A stretch of DNA of 35,051 nucleotides from Burkholderiales bacterium (lineage in GTDB: Bacteria; Pseudomonadota; Gammaproteobacteria; Burkholderiales; SG8-39): the NCBI GenBank assembly GCA_023383795.1, contig JAHDYJ010000038.1, positions 1-35,051 on the forward strand. Reading direction: 5' to 3'. The notes under the pieces are model-generated. The model was not told the origin of the DNA. It searched no databases and saw only the letters and a list, made by a program, of their open reading frames with translations. Shown here piece after piece: positions 17,271-24,548 of this stretch. Within the stretch, counting starts at the first letter, position 1; each line of letters begins with the position of its first letter. The translations under genes were made by a program, and so were the position numbers.

Positions 17271-17699
17271 CTACTTGCGCTGGCCGCGCCGGGATTCCTC
17301 GCGCACGCTCAGGTACACGGGACCCCAGAGGGGATGACCCGCCTCGGCGTGCGAAAGTTCAAAGCCGGGGTCGAGCGCGAACGCCTGGCGGAACTCGGCG
17401 CGGCACTGCTGCGTGCGGCCCGCGGCGCAGTGAACGAACGCGAGGTACTTGTGCGCCGCCACCTTGTCCGACGTGAAGAGGAGCTCCGCGGCGAGCGCCG
17501 ACTGCAGCCGCGCAGTGGCGACCGCGTACTTGCCCTCTTCATAGGCGCGGATGCCCGCCGAGAGCTCGCGTTCGGCCCGGCGCGGGGCGATCTGGTCGGC
17601 GCCCACCGTGCGCACCGGCGTCGACGAGCAGCCGCCCGCGAGCAGCAGCGCGAGGCTCGCGGCGGCCAGCGCGCGCCGGCGAAAGGGCTGAGTCGACAC
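17271..17699 (-). CDS. TPR-containing lipoprotein downstream of the kinase (TssQ-like)
   Basis: This 142-aa predicted lipoprotein has a basic N-terminus (PFRRRA), a hydrophobic stretch and a lipobox-like AGGC with Cys24, followed by SS. The mature part is helical and TPR-like: AERELSAGIRAYEEGKYAVATARLQSAL, then KVAAHKYLAFVHCAAGRTQQCRAEFRQAFALDPGFEL. It ends in AEAGHPLWGPVYLSVREESR. I recall this layout in small TPR lipoproteins associated with type VI secretion (TssQ) and with Ser/Thr kinases, but no T6SS gene is in the window. The GTG start at 17699 lies 10 bp after the kinase stop, so the two are probably cotranscribed and may act on one pathway at the envelope. Confidence 0.8.
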   Translation of the reverse strand: MSTQPFRRRALAAASLALLLAGGCSSTPVRTVGADQIAPRRAERELSAGIRAYEEGKYAVATARLQSALAAELLFTSDKVAAHKYLAFVHCAAGRTQQCRAEFRQAFALDPGFELSHAEAGHPLWGPVYLSVREESRRGQRK

Positions 17700-17709
17700 C
17701 GAAGCGGGG

Positions 17710-19275
17710 CTATCTGAACTGATGCTTGATCTTGACCGCGGAATCCGCGCGCAAGTCTAGCATCACCACGTGCGGCTTCAGGTCCGCGTTGCGGATCTCG
17801 ATCTTGCGCCGCCCGGCGGGCACGGTGAGCTCGTTCAGCGGCGGCGCGACGCCCATGCGCTGTCCGTCGACGTATACCTCGCCCCACGGCGCGATCGCGA
17901 GCATGACCTTCGCCTCGGGCGCGCGCGGCGGGGGCGCGGCGGGGGCGGCGCGCGTGGCCTTGCCGGGTGCCGGCGCCGCGCCGGCGATGCGCCGTGCGAC
18001 GGGCGCATCGATCGCGCGCGGCTCGGCAGCGGCCTTCGGCGACGCCGGCGACGGTGCCGGCGCGGCCGGCGCGGGAACGTGTGCCTGCGCCGCCTCAGGC
18101 ACTGGTGCCGCGGCTGCGTTCTCGATCCGCGGCGCCGCCGCGATCGTCGCGACCGGGCTCGGCGCGTCGCGTGCGGTATCGCTGCCGTGCAGCGCCCACG
18201 CGCCGGCAAGCGCCGCGAGCACGGCGCCGACGGCGACGCCGGCCAGCGCGCGCCTGCGCGCGCCCTGGCGGGCTTCGCGGGTTGCGGCCGGTGCGGCGGC
18301 GCGCGGCGGCAGCACGACCGTCTCGTCGCCGGCGGACACCGGCCGAGCCGGCGCGGGCGCCGGGCCGGCGGCGTCCACCACCACGGGCTCGCCGCGAACG
18401 AATCGCTTGAGATCGGCGGCGAGCGCGCGCGCGCTCGGATAGCGGTCCTCCGGTCGCTTGGCGATGGCGCGACACACGATCCGGTCGAGCGCGGCGGGCA
18501 CCCGCGGGTTCAGCGTCGCCGGCGGCGGCGGGACGTGCGTCGCCACGCGGTGCATCACGGTGTGCATGTCTTCGGCGCCGAACGCGGCCTCGCCGGTCAG
18601 CAGCTCGTAGAGCACGGCGCCGAGGGAAAACACGTCCGAGCGGCCGTCGACGGCCTGCGCGTTCACCTGCTCCGGCGACATGTACTTCGGCGAGCCGATC
18701 AGCGTGCCCGACAGCGTGCTCGCCTCGCTCGGCAGCCGCGCCACGCCGAAGTCGGTGAGCTTCGGGATGCGATCGCGCACGACGATGATGTTGGCCGGCT
18801 TCACGTCGCGATGGACGATGCCCTGGGCGTGCGCGTAGGCGAGCGCATCGGCGACCTGCGCGCCGATCGACGCGATCGCGGCCGGAGGCAGCGCCGCCTG
18901 CGCCGCGAGCAGATCGGCGAGCGACGGCCCCTCGAGCAGCTCCATCGTCACGTACAGCAGGCCGCCCTCGCGGCCTGCGTCATGGACGGTCACGATGTTC
19001 GGGTGGCTCAGGCGGCCCGCGGCGCGGATCTCGGTGAAGAACCGCGCCTCGAACAGGGCGAGCTCCTCGCGCGGCAGATCGACGCGGATCGTCTTGACTG
19101 CGACTTCGCGCTCGATCACCGGGTCGCGCGCGCGGTACACGACGCCCATGGCGCCGCGGCCGAGCTCGGACACGAGCCGATAGCGGCCGAGCCGATCGGG
19201 CGTTCCCTCTTTCGGACCCTGCCGCGACTGATTGGCGGTGCCTGACATGTCGTGATGTCCCGACGCTTCCCGCAT
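17710..19275 (-). CDS. Membrane-anchored Ser/Thr protein kinase with C-terminal PEGA-like domain
   Basis: This is a Hanks-type kinase of 521 aa. The cytoplasmic kinase domain spans about 30-295, with the P-loop GRGAMGVVYRA (39-), catalytic Lys61 in VAVKTI, HRDVKPANI (155-), DFG at 175-177 and SPKYMSPEQ. A Pro/Ala juxtamembrane linker precedes one transmembrane segment (about 343-364). The external part is a long Ala/Pro region followed by a PEGA-like beta domain (about 455-521; WGEVYVDGQRMGVAPPLNEL and VPAGRRKIEIRN). All catalytic residues are present, so it should be active. An in-frame ATG at 19248 is an alternative start; neither has a strong ribosome-binding site. It is divergent from the PP2C/FHA genes, its likely eraser and reader. 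Confidence 0.94.
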   Translation of the reverse strand: MREASGHHDMSGTANQSRQGPKEGTPDRLGRYRLVSELGRGAMGVVYRARDPVIEREVAVKTIRVDLPREELALFEARFFTEIRAAGRLSHPNIVTVHDAGREGGLLYVTMELLEGPSLADLLAAQAALPPAAIASIGAQVADALAYAHAQGIVHRDVKPANIIVVRDRIPKLTDFGVARLPSEASTLSGTLIGSPKYMSPEQVNAQAVDGRSDVFSLGAVLYELLTGEAAFGAEDMHTVMHRVATHVPPPPATLNPRVPAALDRIVCRAIAKRPEDRYPSARALAADLKRFVRGEPVVVDAAGPAPAPARPVSAGDETVVLPPRAAAPAATREARQGARRRALAGVAVGAVLAALAGAWALHGSDTARDAPSPVATIAAAPRIENAAAAPVPEAAQAHVPAPAAPAPSPASPKAAAEPRAIDAPVARRIAGAAPAPGKATRAAPAAPPPRAPEAKVMLAIAPWGEVYVDGQRMGVAPPLNELTVPAGRRKIEIRNADLKPHVVMLDLRADSAVKIKHQFR

Positions 19276-19553
19276 GCCGCGAAGAAGCGGTCTTTCCGAC
19301 CGTAAGTGCCGGTACGCGGGGTGTCAAGCAAGCTTGCCCGCCGGCCGCCGCGGCGCGCGCGAACCGGCGGCGCGCCGGCGCAGCGAGCGGGAATATTTAA
19401 CGCGCGGGCGCGCGCGGCGCTCGCGCGCACGGCCGGCGCATGAACTAACGCCGTGCGTTCCCGCGGCCGGTCGGCGAGAATGCGCTTCGCGATGATCCGG
19501 GCCCGACCGATGCCGTCACCGTTCGCCGCGGCGCCGCGCGCGCCGCAGCCGCC
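19276..19553. promoter_or_regulatory. Divergent intergenic region between kinase and phosphatase genes
   Basis: These 278 bp are mostly very GC rich, with one AT island (AATATTTAAC near 19391-19400) that could hold a -10 element in either direction. No clear -35 box or operator palindrome was found. Shared control of both gene sets is plausible but not shown. Confidence 0.35.
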
Positions 19554-20336
19554 ATGCGCTTGCGGCTGAGCACCGCTGCGGTCTCCGATCCGGGCCGGAT
19601 CCGCGCGTACAACGACGACAGCCTCGCTGCCGACGCCGAGCTCGGCGCGCTGGTACTCGCCGACGGCATGGGCGGGCACAACGCCGGAGACGTCGCGGCG
19701 CGCATGGCGACCGAGCTCGTCCTGGAGCATCTGGCGGGCGAGACCAGCCTGCGCAACGCGCCGGAGGCGCGGATCCGCGCGGCGGTGAGCCACGCGAACG
19801 CCGCGATCGTGCGCGCCGCGCGCGCCGACGCGGCGAAGAGCGACATGGGCACGACGGTGGTGGTCGCGCTGTTCGGCGAGGGGCGCGTGACGATCGGCCA
19901 CGTCGGCGATTCGCGCGCCTACCGCCTGCGCGGCGGGCGTCTGAAGCTCCTGACCCGCGACCACTCGGTGCTGCAGCAGCAGGCCGAGACCGGGCTGGTC
20001 GACCGCGAGGGCGCGCGCGTCTCGCGCAACCGCAGCCTGGTGACCCGCGCGCTCGGCGCCGACGCGCAAGCCGAGGTTCTCGAGACGGACGTCGCGCCCG
20101 ACGATCTCTTCCTGCTCTGCTCCGACGGCCTGAACGACATGGTGGACGACGCCGACATCGAGCTCGCGCTCGCCGAGCTCGGCTGCAACCTCGATCTCGC
20201 CGCCGAGACGCTGGTCGAGATGGCGAACGACAACGGCGGCCAGGACAACATCTCGGTGCTGCTCGCGCGCGCGGACCCCGCGGTGCCGGTCCAGGCCGGC
20301 TGGTCGCAGCGGCTGTTCGGCTGGCTGCGGAGCTGA
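19554..20336 (+). CDS. PP2C-family Ser/Thr protein phosphatase (Stp1/PppA type)
   Basis: This metal-dependent phosphatase probably reverses the neighbouring kinase. The 260-aa protein carries the bacterial PP2C motifs in order: an N-terminal SDPGRIRAYNDDS (metal and Arg contact), LADGMGGH at 36-42, MGTTVVVAL, IGHVGDSRAYRLRGG, LTRDHS, LLCSDGLNDMV and the C-terminal GGQDNISVLL. It is cytoplasmic, with no signal peptide or membrane span. Metal ligands appear complete, so activity is expected. The start ATG at 19554 has no clear Shine-Dalgarno. The next gene begins 10 bp after the stop, consistent with an operon. Confidence 0.95.
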   Translation: MRLRLSTAAVSDPGRIRAYNDDSLAADAELGALVLADGMGGHNAGDVAARMATELVLEHLAGETSLRNAPEARIRAAVSHANAAIVRAARADAAKSDMGTTVVVALFGEGRVTIGHVGDSRAYRLRGGRLKLLTRDHSVLQQQAETGLVDREGARVSRNRSLVTRALGADAQAEVLETDVAPDDLFLLCSDGLNDMVDDADIELALAELGCNLDLAAETLVEMANDNGGQDNISVLLARADPAVPVQAGWSQRLFGWLRS

Positions 20337-20346
20337 GGCGCGCGCG

Positions 20347-21054
20347 ATGGCCAAGCTCGTCGTGACCTCGCCCGCGGGCGCCGAGTCGCACTACTTCGTC
20401 GACAAGGACCGGCTGACGATCGGCCGCGACGCCGCGTGCGACATCGCGCTCGCGGACGCCGCGGCGAGCAAGCAGCACGCGGTGATCGTCACCGTGGGGC
20501 TGGACCACGTCCTGCAGGACACCGGCAGCCGCAACGGTACGGCCGTGAACGGCAAGCCGATCGAGACGCACGTGCTGCAGAACGAGGACCTGATCGAGAT
20601 CGGCGAGAGCCGGATCCGCTACCGCAACCGGCGCGCGAGCCTGGAGGCGGACCTCGAGCGCACGATGATCTACAACACCGCGCTGCCCGGCGGCGCGCCG
20701 GGGATCGCCGCGAGCGCGAGGACGCCGGCCGCCGCGGCGGCGCGCGACGAGCCGTCGGCGGCGGTGGCGCGCGCGGCGCGCACGCGGTTTCCGCTGGGGG
20801 CGGTGCGCGGCCTGGCGGGTCGCCACGCCGGCGCCGAGCTCACGCTCGAGCGCCCGCTCGCCACGTTCGGGACGCGCGAGACGGGACTCGCCGTGATCCG
20901 GCGCCGGCCGCACGGCTCCTTCGTCGCGCACGTCGCGGGCGCGGCGCGGCCGAAGGTGAACGGCGCCGTCGTCGCCGCCGAGCCGCGCGCGCTCGCGCCC
21001 GGCGACGTCATCGAGATCGGCGGCGAGCGGCTCGAGTTCGTGCGCGCGGGGTAG
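20347..21054 (+). CDS. FHA-domain protein (two FHA-like domains)
   Basis: FHA domains bind phosphothreonine, so this 235-aa protein is the likely reader of the kinase output. The N-terminal FHA (about 1-95) has the binding residues in place: LTIGRD (24-), SKQHA (41-), QDTGSRNGTAVNGKPI (57-) and LIEIGESRIRY. A linker of about 55 residues rich in Ala, containing TMIYNT (a possible phosphosite Thr), leads to a second region (about 150-235). That region has the late FHA strands (KVNGAVV, LAPGDVIEIGGERLEFV) but lacks a clear GR and SxxH, so it is a degenerate FHA. Cytoplasmic. It follows the phosphatase by 10 bp. Confidence 0.88.
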   Translation: MAKLVVTSPAGAESHYFVDKDRLTIGRDAACDIALADAAASKQHAVIVTVGLDHVLQDTGSRNGTAVNGKPIETHVLQNEDLIEIGESRIRYRNRRASLEADLERTMIYNTALPGGAPGIAASARTPAAAAARDEPSAAVARAARTRFPLGAVRGLAGRHAGAELTLERPLATFGTRETGLAVIRRRPHGSFVAHVAGAARPKVNGAVVAAEPRALAPGDVIEIGGERLEFVRAG

Positions 21055-21168
21055 CGAAGCTTCCGTCATTCGCGCGGGAGATCGGAACTACGGCGGGGTT
21101 CCACCCGAGTCCGCGCGCAGCTCTCGCGTCAGCCCCGGCGCTTGCGCGGCAGCGCGCAACCCGCGCGA

Positions 21169-21936
21169 TCAGAGGTCCAGCTCGGCGATGACCGGCGCGT
21201 GGTCGGACGGGCGCTCGAGCCGGCGCGGCGCGAGATCGATCGTGCAGGCCGTGCATTTCTCGGCGAGCGCAGGCGATAGCAGGATGTGATCGATGCGCAG
21301 TCCCATCTTCCGGCGGAACGCGTTCATCCGGTAGTCCCACCAGGTGAACGACTGCTCCGGCTGCGCAAAGAGCCGGAAGCCGTCCTTGAACCCGAGGCCG
21401 AGCAGGCGGGCGAACGCCTCGCGCTCGGGCTCCGAGAAGAGCACCTGGCCGTCCCAGAGCTGCGGGTCGTGGACGTCGCGCGCCTCCGGCGCGATGTTGT
21501 AGTCGCCGAGCACCGCGAGCCGCGGCGCGCGCGCGAGCTCGGCGGCGAGCCAGCGCTCGAACGCGGCGAGCCACCGCAGCTTGTACTCGAACTTCTCCGA
21601 GCCGACCGCCTGGCCGTTCGGCACGTACGCGCACACGATGCGCACGCCGCGCACGGTCGCCGCGAGCACGCGCCTCTGGTCGTCGGCGAACTCGGGGATG
21701 CCGGGCGCGACGCGCGCGAGCGGCTCGCGCGCGATGATGGCGACCCCGTTGTAGGTGCGCTGGCCGGCGAACGCGGCTGCATAGCCCGCGGCCTCCAGCT
21801 CGGCCACCGGGAACCTCTCGTCCTCGAGCTTGGTTTCCTGCAGGCACACGACGTCCGGCCGCGCGGAGCGCAGCCAGTCGAGCAGGTGCGCGAGCCGGAC
21901 CTTGAGCGAGTTGACGTTCCAGGTGGCGAGCTTCAT
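21169..21936 (-). CDS. xthA: Exodeoxyribonuclease III
   Basis: XthA is the AP endonuclease and 3'-5' exonuclease that starts base-excision repair of abasic sites. The 255-aa protein has the exonuclease/endonuclease/phosphatase fold with all key motifs: [14 protein letters not shown], metal Glu34 in CLQETK, TYNGVAI, the GDYNIAP nucleophile loop, [17 protein letters not shown] and the C-terminal SDHAPV with the catalytic His. The ATG at 21936 gives the canonical start; the longer frame to 21987 is rejected. A minus-strand TAAGAT (around 21946-21951) could be a -10 box. The gene lies downstream of the protease gene but is separated from it by about 420 bp, so it is likely transcribed alone. Confidence 0.96.
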   Translation of the reverse strand: MKLATWNVNSLKVRLAHLLDWLRSARPDVVCLQETKLEDERFPVAELEAAGYAAAFAGQRTYNGVAIIAREPLARVAPGIPEFADDQRRVLAATVRGVRIVCAYVPNGQAVGSEKFEYKLRWLAAFERWLAAELARAPRLAVLGDYNIAPEARDVHDPQLWDGQVLFSEPEREAFARLLGLGFKDGFRLFAQPEQSFTWWDYRMNAFRRKMGLRIDHILLSPALAEKCTACTIDLAPRRLERPSDHAPVIAELDL

Positions 21937-22353
21937 GGTTCTCGTCGATCTTAACCTAGGCGGCGCGGGCGCCGGGGACCCGATCACGGACGAGAATCGC
22001 GGCCCTCACTGGGTTCGCATCGGATTCGCCAGAGAGCGCCGCGACGTGCCGCTTACTCCGCTCGCGGCGGCACCGCGCCTCCGGATCGGGAACGGCGCTT
22101 CCTGCGTGACGATCGCTTGCGGCTGCATCCGCCGCCGATCGCGGCGTGCGAGCCGAACGAGAAGAATGCGACCGCGATCGGTCCGGGATCGGGCGCGCGC
22201 CGGAAGGATCGTGGTCTGGCGGAGGTCCGCGCCTCGACCTGGCGGCACCGCCCGTACGCGGCGGGCAGTCAGCGCACGACAGGCAACGCCAGGCGCTCGC
22301 TCGCCTGGGACGAGGACGCGAAGTTCACGAAGGCACGACGCTTCGCGCGCACC
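21937..22353. other. Gene-free stretch upstream of xthA
   Basis: I see no supported coding region in these 417 bp. Open frames on both strands are Arg-rich shadows without family features. The left end probably holds the xthA promoter. The unusual length of the gap, in a window with tight spacing, fits a former insertion or deletion site. Confidence 0.5.
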
Positions 22354-23148
22354 TCAACGGCGGCGTGCGGCGCGCTTCTTCTTTTTCTTCCGCGCGGTGC
22401 GTCCCGACGGCGGAACGAACGCCCGCGCCGTCCGCGGCATGACCGCCAGGGCGTTGAGGCGCTTCTCGACCGCGGCGCAGGCCTCGCCGTCCTCGTGGAT
22501 CAATCGCTCCAGGTCGCGGAAGGGCAGCAGGAACTCGCCCGACAGACCCCAGCCGTCGCCCCAGGAGTTAGAACAGCGCGCGAGCGCTCGGCGCGTGTCG
22601 ACGCCTCGCAACAGATAGGCGTGGCCGCCGATCACCGTTGCGCCCGGGAGGACCCGGACGATGCCCTGGGCGTCCGGCCGCGCAAAGCTCGAATACCAAT
22701 TGGTTCCGAGCACCACCGGCCCCTCGGAGAGCACCCACTCGATCACCGGCTGGAGCTCGAACGCCCAGACATAGGACTTCAGGCGGCCGAACCCGGTGAC
22801 CGCCTCGGCGCCCGCGCGCACCGAAGTGCCGAAGTCGAGGCCCGGATCATGATCGGGGAGCTGCGCCTCGTCGTCGTTGCCGGCCCACGTGTCCTTCAAG
22901 ACCGCCGAACGATAGATGTCGAAGGGCGAGGGACCGGTGCGCTCGGTGCGGATCGGGGCGCAGCGGAGGAAGTTCCGCCAGGCGTGGCCGACGCACGTTC
23001 CGGTGTTGCCCTGGTCGAGGGCGGTGCCGTGAATGCGCCACGTCTTGCGTGCCGGCAAGGCAAGGCGTCGCACGTCGGGAAGCATGCGGCGCATGAGGTA
23101 GTTCTGATCCCGATCGTCCGGAGAAAAGCGTCGTCCGAAGCCTGGCAT
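22354..23148 (-). CDS. Papain-like (C1A) cysteine protease without export signal
   Basis: This 264-aa protein shows the complete papain catalytic set: oxyanion Gln46 and nucleophile Cys52 in LDQGNTGTCVGHAWRNF, His176 in IGGHAYLLRGVD, and Asn194 in CSNSWGDGWGLSGEFLLP. The N-terminus (FGRRFSPDDRDQNYLMRR and following, residues 4-40) is not a signal peptide. It resembles the short lead found in bacterial and phage-related C1 peptidases. There is no long inhibitory prodomain. The C-terminus is a basic tail with five lysines in a row (254-258) and RAARRR. The gene follows the chagasin-like inhibitor by 46 bp on the same strand, so the two form an inhibitor-first operon. The target is unknown; effector, phage defence or cell regulation are all possible. 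Confidence 0.9.
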   Translation of the reverse strand: MPGFGRRFSPDDRDQNYLMRRMLPDVRRLALPARKTWRIHGTALDQGNTGTCVGHAWRNFLRCAPIRTERTGPSPFDIYRSAVLKDTWAGNDDEAQLPDHDPGLDFGTSVRAGAEAVTGFGRLKSYVWAFELQPVIEWVLSEGPVVLGTNWYSSFARPDAQGIVRVLPGATVIGGHAYLLRGVDTRRALARCSNSWGDGWGLSGEFLLPFRDLERLIHEDGEACAAVEKRLNALAVMPRTARAFVPPSGRTARKKKKKRAARRR

Positions 23149-23194
23149 TTTGGGGTTCTCCTGTCTCTAGCGTCGATGCGATGCGCGTCGGGCG

Positions 23195-23497
23195 TCAGCG
23201 TTCGGCCGCGATCGTCACCTCGAGCCGCTCGCTCACCGTCTTCTCCCACGGCCGGCCATAGACCATGACGAGCAAGCCCTCGCCCGGGCGCGTGGCGACG
23301 AACTCGAACTCCTGGATGGACGAGGCGCCGACCGCCGCGCCAGCCGGCCGCGTGCGCACCTCGCCGAGCACCGCCGTTTCGGGCGTCCGGGCGACCTGCC
23401 ACGCGTAGCCGCCGGTTGCGAGCGCAGGAAGCTCCACCACGAACGACTCCCCGACCTTGGCCCGAATCTGCGTCGTGCCCTTCCCGTATCTGCGCAT
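23195..23497 (-). CDS. Chagasin-family (I42) cysteine protease inhibitor
   Basis: This 100-aa protein matches the I42 immunoglobulin-like inhibitors of papain-type proteases. Loop L2 is LATGGYAW (26-33; family NPTTGY-like), loop L4 is near AAVGASSIQEFEF (54-66), and loop L6 is GRPWEK (81-86), the diagnostic RPW. The VGESFVVELP opening and FVATRPGEGLLVMVYGRPW strand pattern also fit. Unlike many chagasins it has no signal peptide, so it probably stays in the cytoplasm with its neighbour. The ATG at 23497 has no strong ribosome-binding site; an ATG pair at about 23530 is in a different frame. It precedes the protease gene, consistent with inhibitor made first. Confidence 0.85.
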   Translation of the reverse strand: MRRYGKGTTQIRAKVGESFVVELPALATGGYAWQVARTPETAVLGEVRTRPAGAAVGASSIQEFEFVATRPGEGLLVMVYGRPWEKTVSERLEVTIAAER

Positions 23498-23529
23498 CCG
23501 ATTCCCGGTCGCGCCGGCCGGCGCCCTTC

Positions 23530-23535
23530 ATCATA
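23530..23535 (-). promoter_or_regulatory. Candidate -10 box of the inhibitor-protease operon
   Basis: TATGAT on the minus strand matches the -10 consensus in 5 of 6 bases and would start transcription near 23523, about 26 nt before the inhibitor ATG. The -35 region is weak, and a 12-bp palindrome sits about 22 bp upstream of it. Confidence 0.4.
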
Positions 23536-23556
23536 TGCTCGTGAATCCTTCCCTGC

Positions 23557-23589
23557 GACCGTACGGTCGGCTAGGTCGATCGGCCTAGC
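23557..23589. promoter_or_regulatory. Two adjacent palindromes, possible operator
   Basis: GACCGTACGGTC (23557-23568) is a perfect 12-bp palindrome. One base further, GCTAGG-N8-CCTAGC (23570-23589) is a second inverted repeat. Both lie just upstream of the candidate -10 box of the inhibitor-protease operon. Binding protein unknown. Confidence 0.4.
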
Positions 23590-23605
23590 GATGCACGCGG
23601 CAAGA

Positions 23606-23695
23606 TCAGCCTGACACCTCGAGCAACGCGGTCCCGACGTGCGCCCGCATGGCGGAGTCGCGGCAGCGGGTGGCCGACTGCAAGGGCGTGGTGCC
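23606..23695 (-). pseudogene. Possible ankyrin-repeat remnant
   Basis: The minus strand reads GTTPLQSATRCRDSAMRAHV followed by GTALLEVSG and a stop, which loosely follows the ankyrin pattern G-TPLH-A...ALLE-G. There is no start codon and no second repeat. The likeness may be chance. It is the only protein-like trace in 23498-23916. Confidence 0.2.
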
Positions 23696-23720
23696 GGGGG
23701 CGCGGCATCGGCGGGCAGAA

Positions 23721-23751
23721 GGTAGCCCGCCCTGTTGCGGGCCACCCTACC
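23721..23751. repeat. REP-like hairpin
   Basis: GGTAG-GCCCGC-type arms flank CCTGTT and close with GCGGGC...CTACC. The stem has one small bulge (CAC). The sequence style is that of short dispersed intergenic palindromes. It lies downstream of the glutaredoxin gene. Confidence 0.5.
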
Positions 23752-23916
23752 GCGCGACAGGAGAAGCAGGTTGCGGCGCGGCCTCGGCTCCGGCAATGCC
23801 TCCGGGTGGCCGAGCTGAGACGGGTATTGCCGGCGCTACGAGGGCGGGATAGCCGGCTCGGCCGCCACCCTCGTCGTCACGCGTCGAAGGCGCACGGAAG
23901 CTGCGCCGGATGGCGC

Positions 23917-24510
23917 TCAGCGCGGCGCGTAGGGCCCGAGCTTGGGCGCGGACTGCGGCTCGGCTCTTGCCGCCGTCGCCGGTGCCGGCGCGGGCGCGTC
24001 GGCCTGGCGCGCCTGCTGTCCGGGCAGGAGCTGCGAGGATTTCGGATACCCGGCCTCGTCGAGCGCGACGTTGTACATGCTCTCCTCGTAGCCCTGCTTG
24101 ACGGCCTTGCCGACGACCAGCACCGGGACGTTGGTGTCGCCGGACACGCGCTTCAGCTCCTCGCGTTTCGCCGGCTCGTCGACCGAGACTTCCTTGTACG
24201 GGACGCCGCGCTTGTCGAGCAGCCGGCGCGCGTTGGCGCAGGCCTCCTTGCAGCCCGAGTACGTGTAGAGCGTGACCGGGTTCGCCTTCGCGGCCTGCTG
24301 CAGGCCGTACGGGAGCGAGGGGGTCTCGATCACGCTCGACTGCAGGCTGCGCTTCTCGACCTGGCGCGCGGCCTGCGGCGGCGGCGGGGTGTCGGAGTAG
24401 TGGACCCGGCCGTTCTGGTCGATCCAGCGGTAGGTCTGGGCGCCGGCTGCGGTCGCGGCGCCGGCCAACGCCACTGCGACGGCTACGATGAATGTCGTCC
24501 TGGTCGGCAT
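23917..24510 (-). CDS. Periplasmic DUF4124-glutaredoxin fusion protein
   Basis: This 197-aa protein has a signal peptide (to about residue 24, AGAQ). A DUF4124 segment follows (YRWIDQNGRVHYSDTPPPP), then a glutaredoxin-like domain (about 78-150): VTLYTYSGCKEACANARRLL, VPYKEVSVDE and the cis-Pro NVPVLVVGK. The redox motif is CKEAC (Cys87 and Cys91), spaced C-x3-C rather than the usual C-x2-C. The C-terminus is a disordered Ala/Pro tail. It probably acts on periplasmic thiols, but the substrate is unknown. A strong ribosome-binding site (GGGAGGGAAG) precedes the ATG at 24510. It is the last gene of a folD-prlC run, 38 bp after prlC. A much longer frame running through prlC is an artefact. Confidence 0.88.
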   Translation of the reverse strand: MPTRTTFIVAVAVALAGAATAAGAQTYRWIDQNGRVHYSDTPPPPQAARQVEKRSLQSSVIETPSLPYGLQQAAKANPVTLYTYSGCKEACANARRLLDKRGVPYKEVSVDEPAKREELKRVSGDTNVPVLVVGKAVKQGYEESMYNVALDEAGYPKSSQLLPGQQARQADAPAPAPATAARAEPQSAPKLGPYAPR

Positions 24511-24548
24511 GACTTCCCTCCCGGAGAGTCGAATGGCGCGATGCGGAG

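Noticed and set aside
22006..22248. 80-codon minus-strand open frame
   Set aside because: Arg-rich, poor start context and no recognisable features; treated as chance.
22360..22400. Poly-lysine tail of the protease as a frameshift artefact
   Set aside because: The frame stays open through the tail to a normal stop, and basic tails are plausible; kept as real, but a homopolymer-like AAG run deserves a read check.
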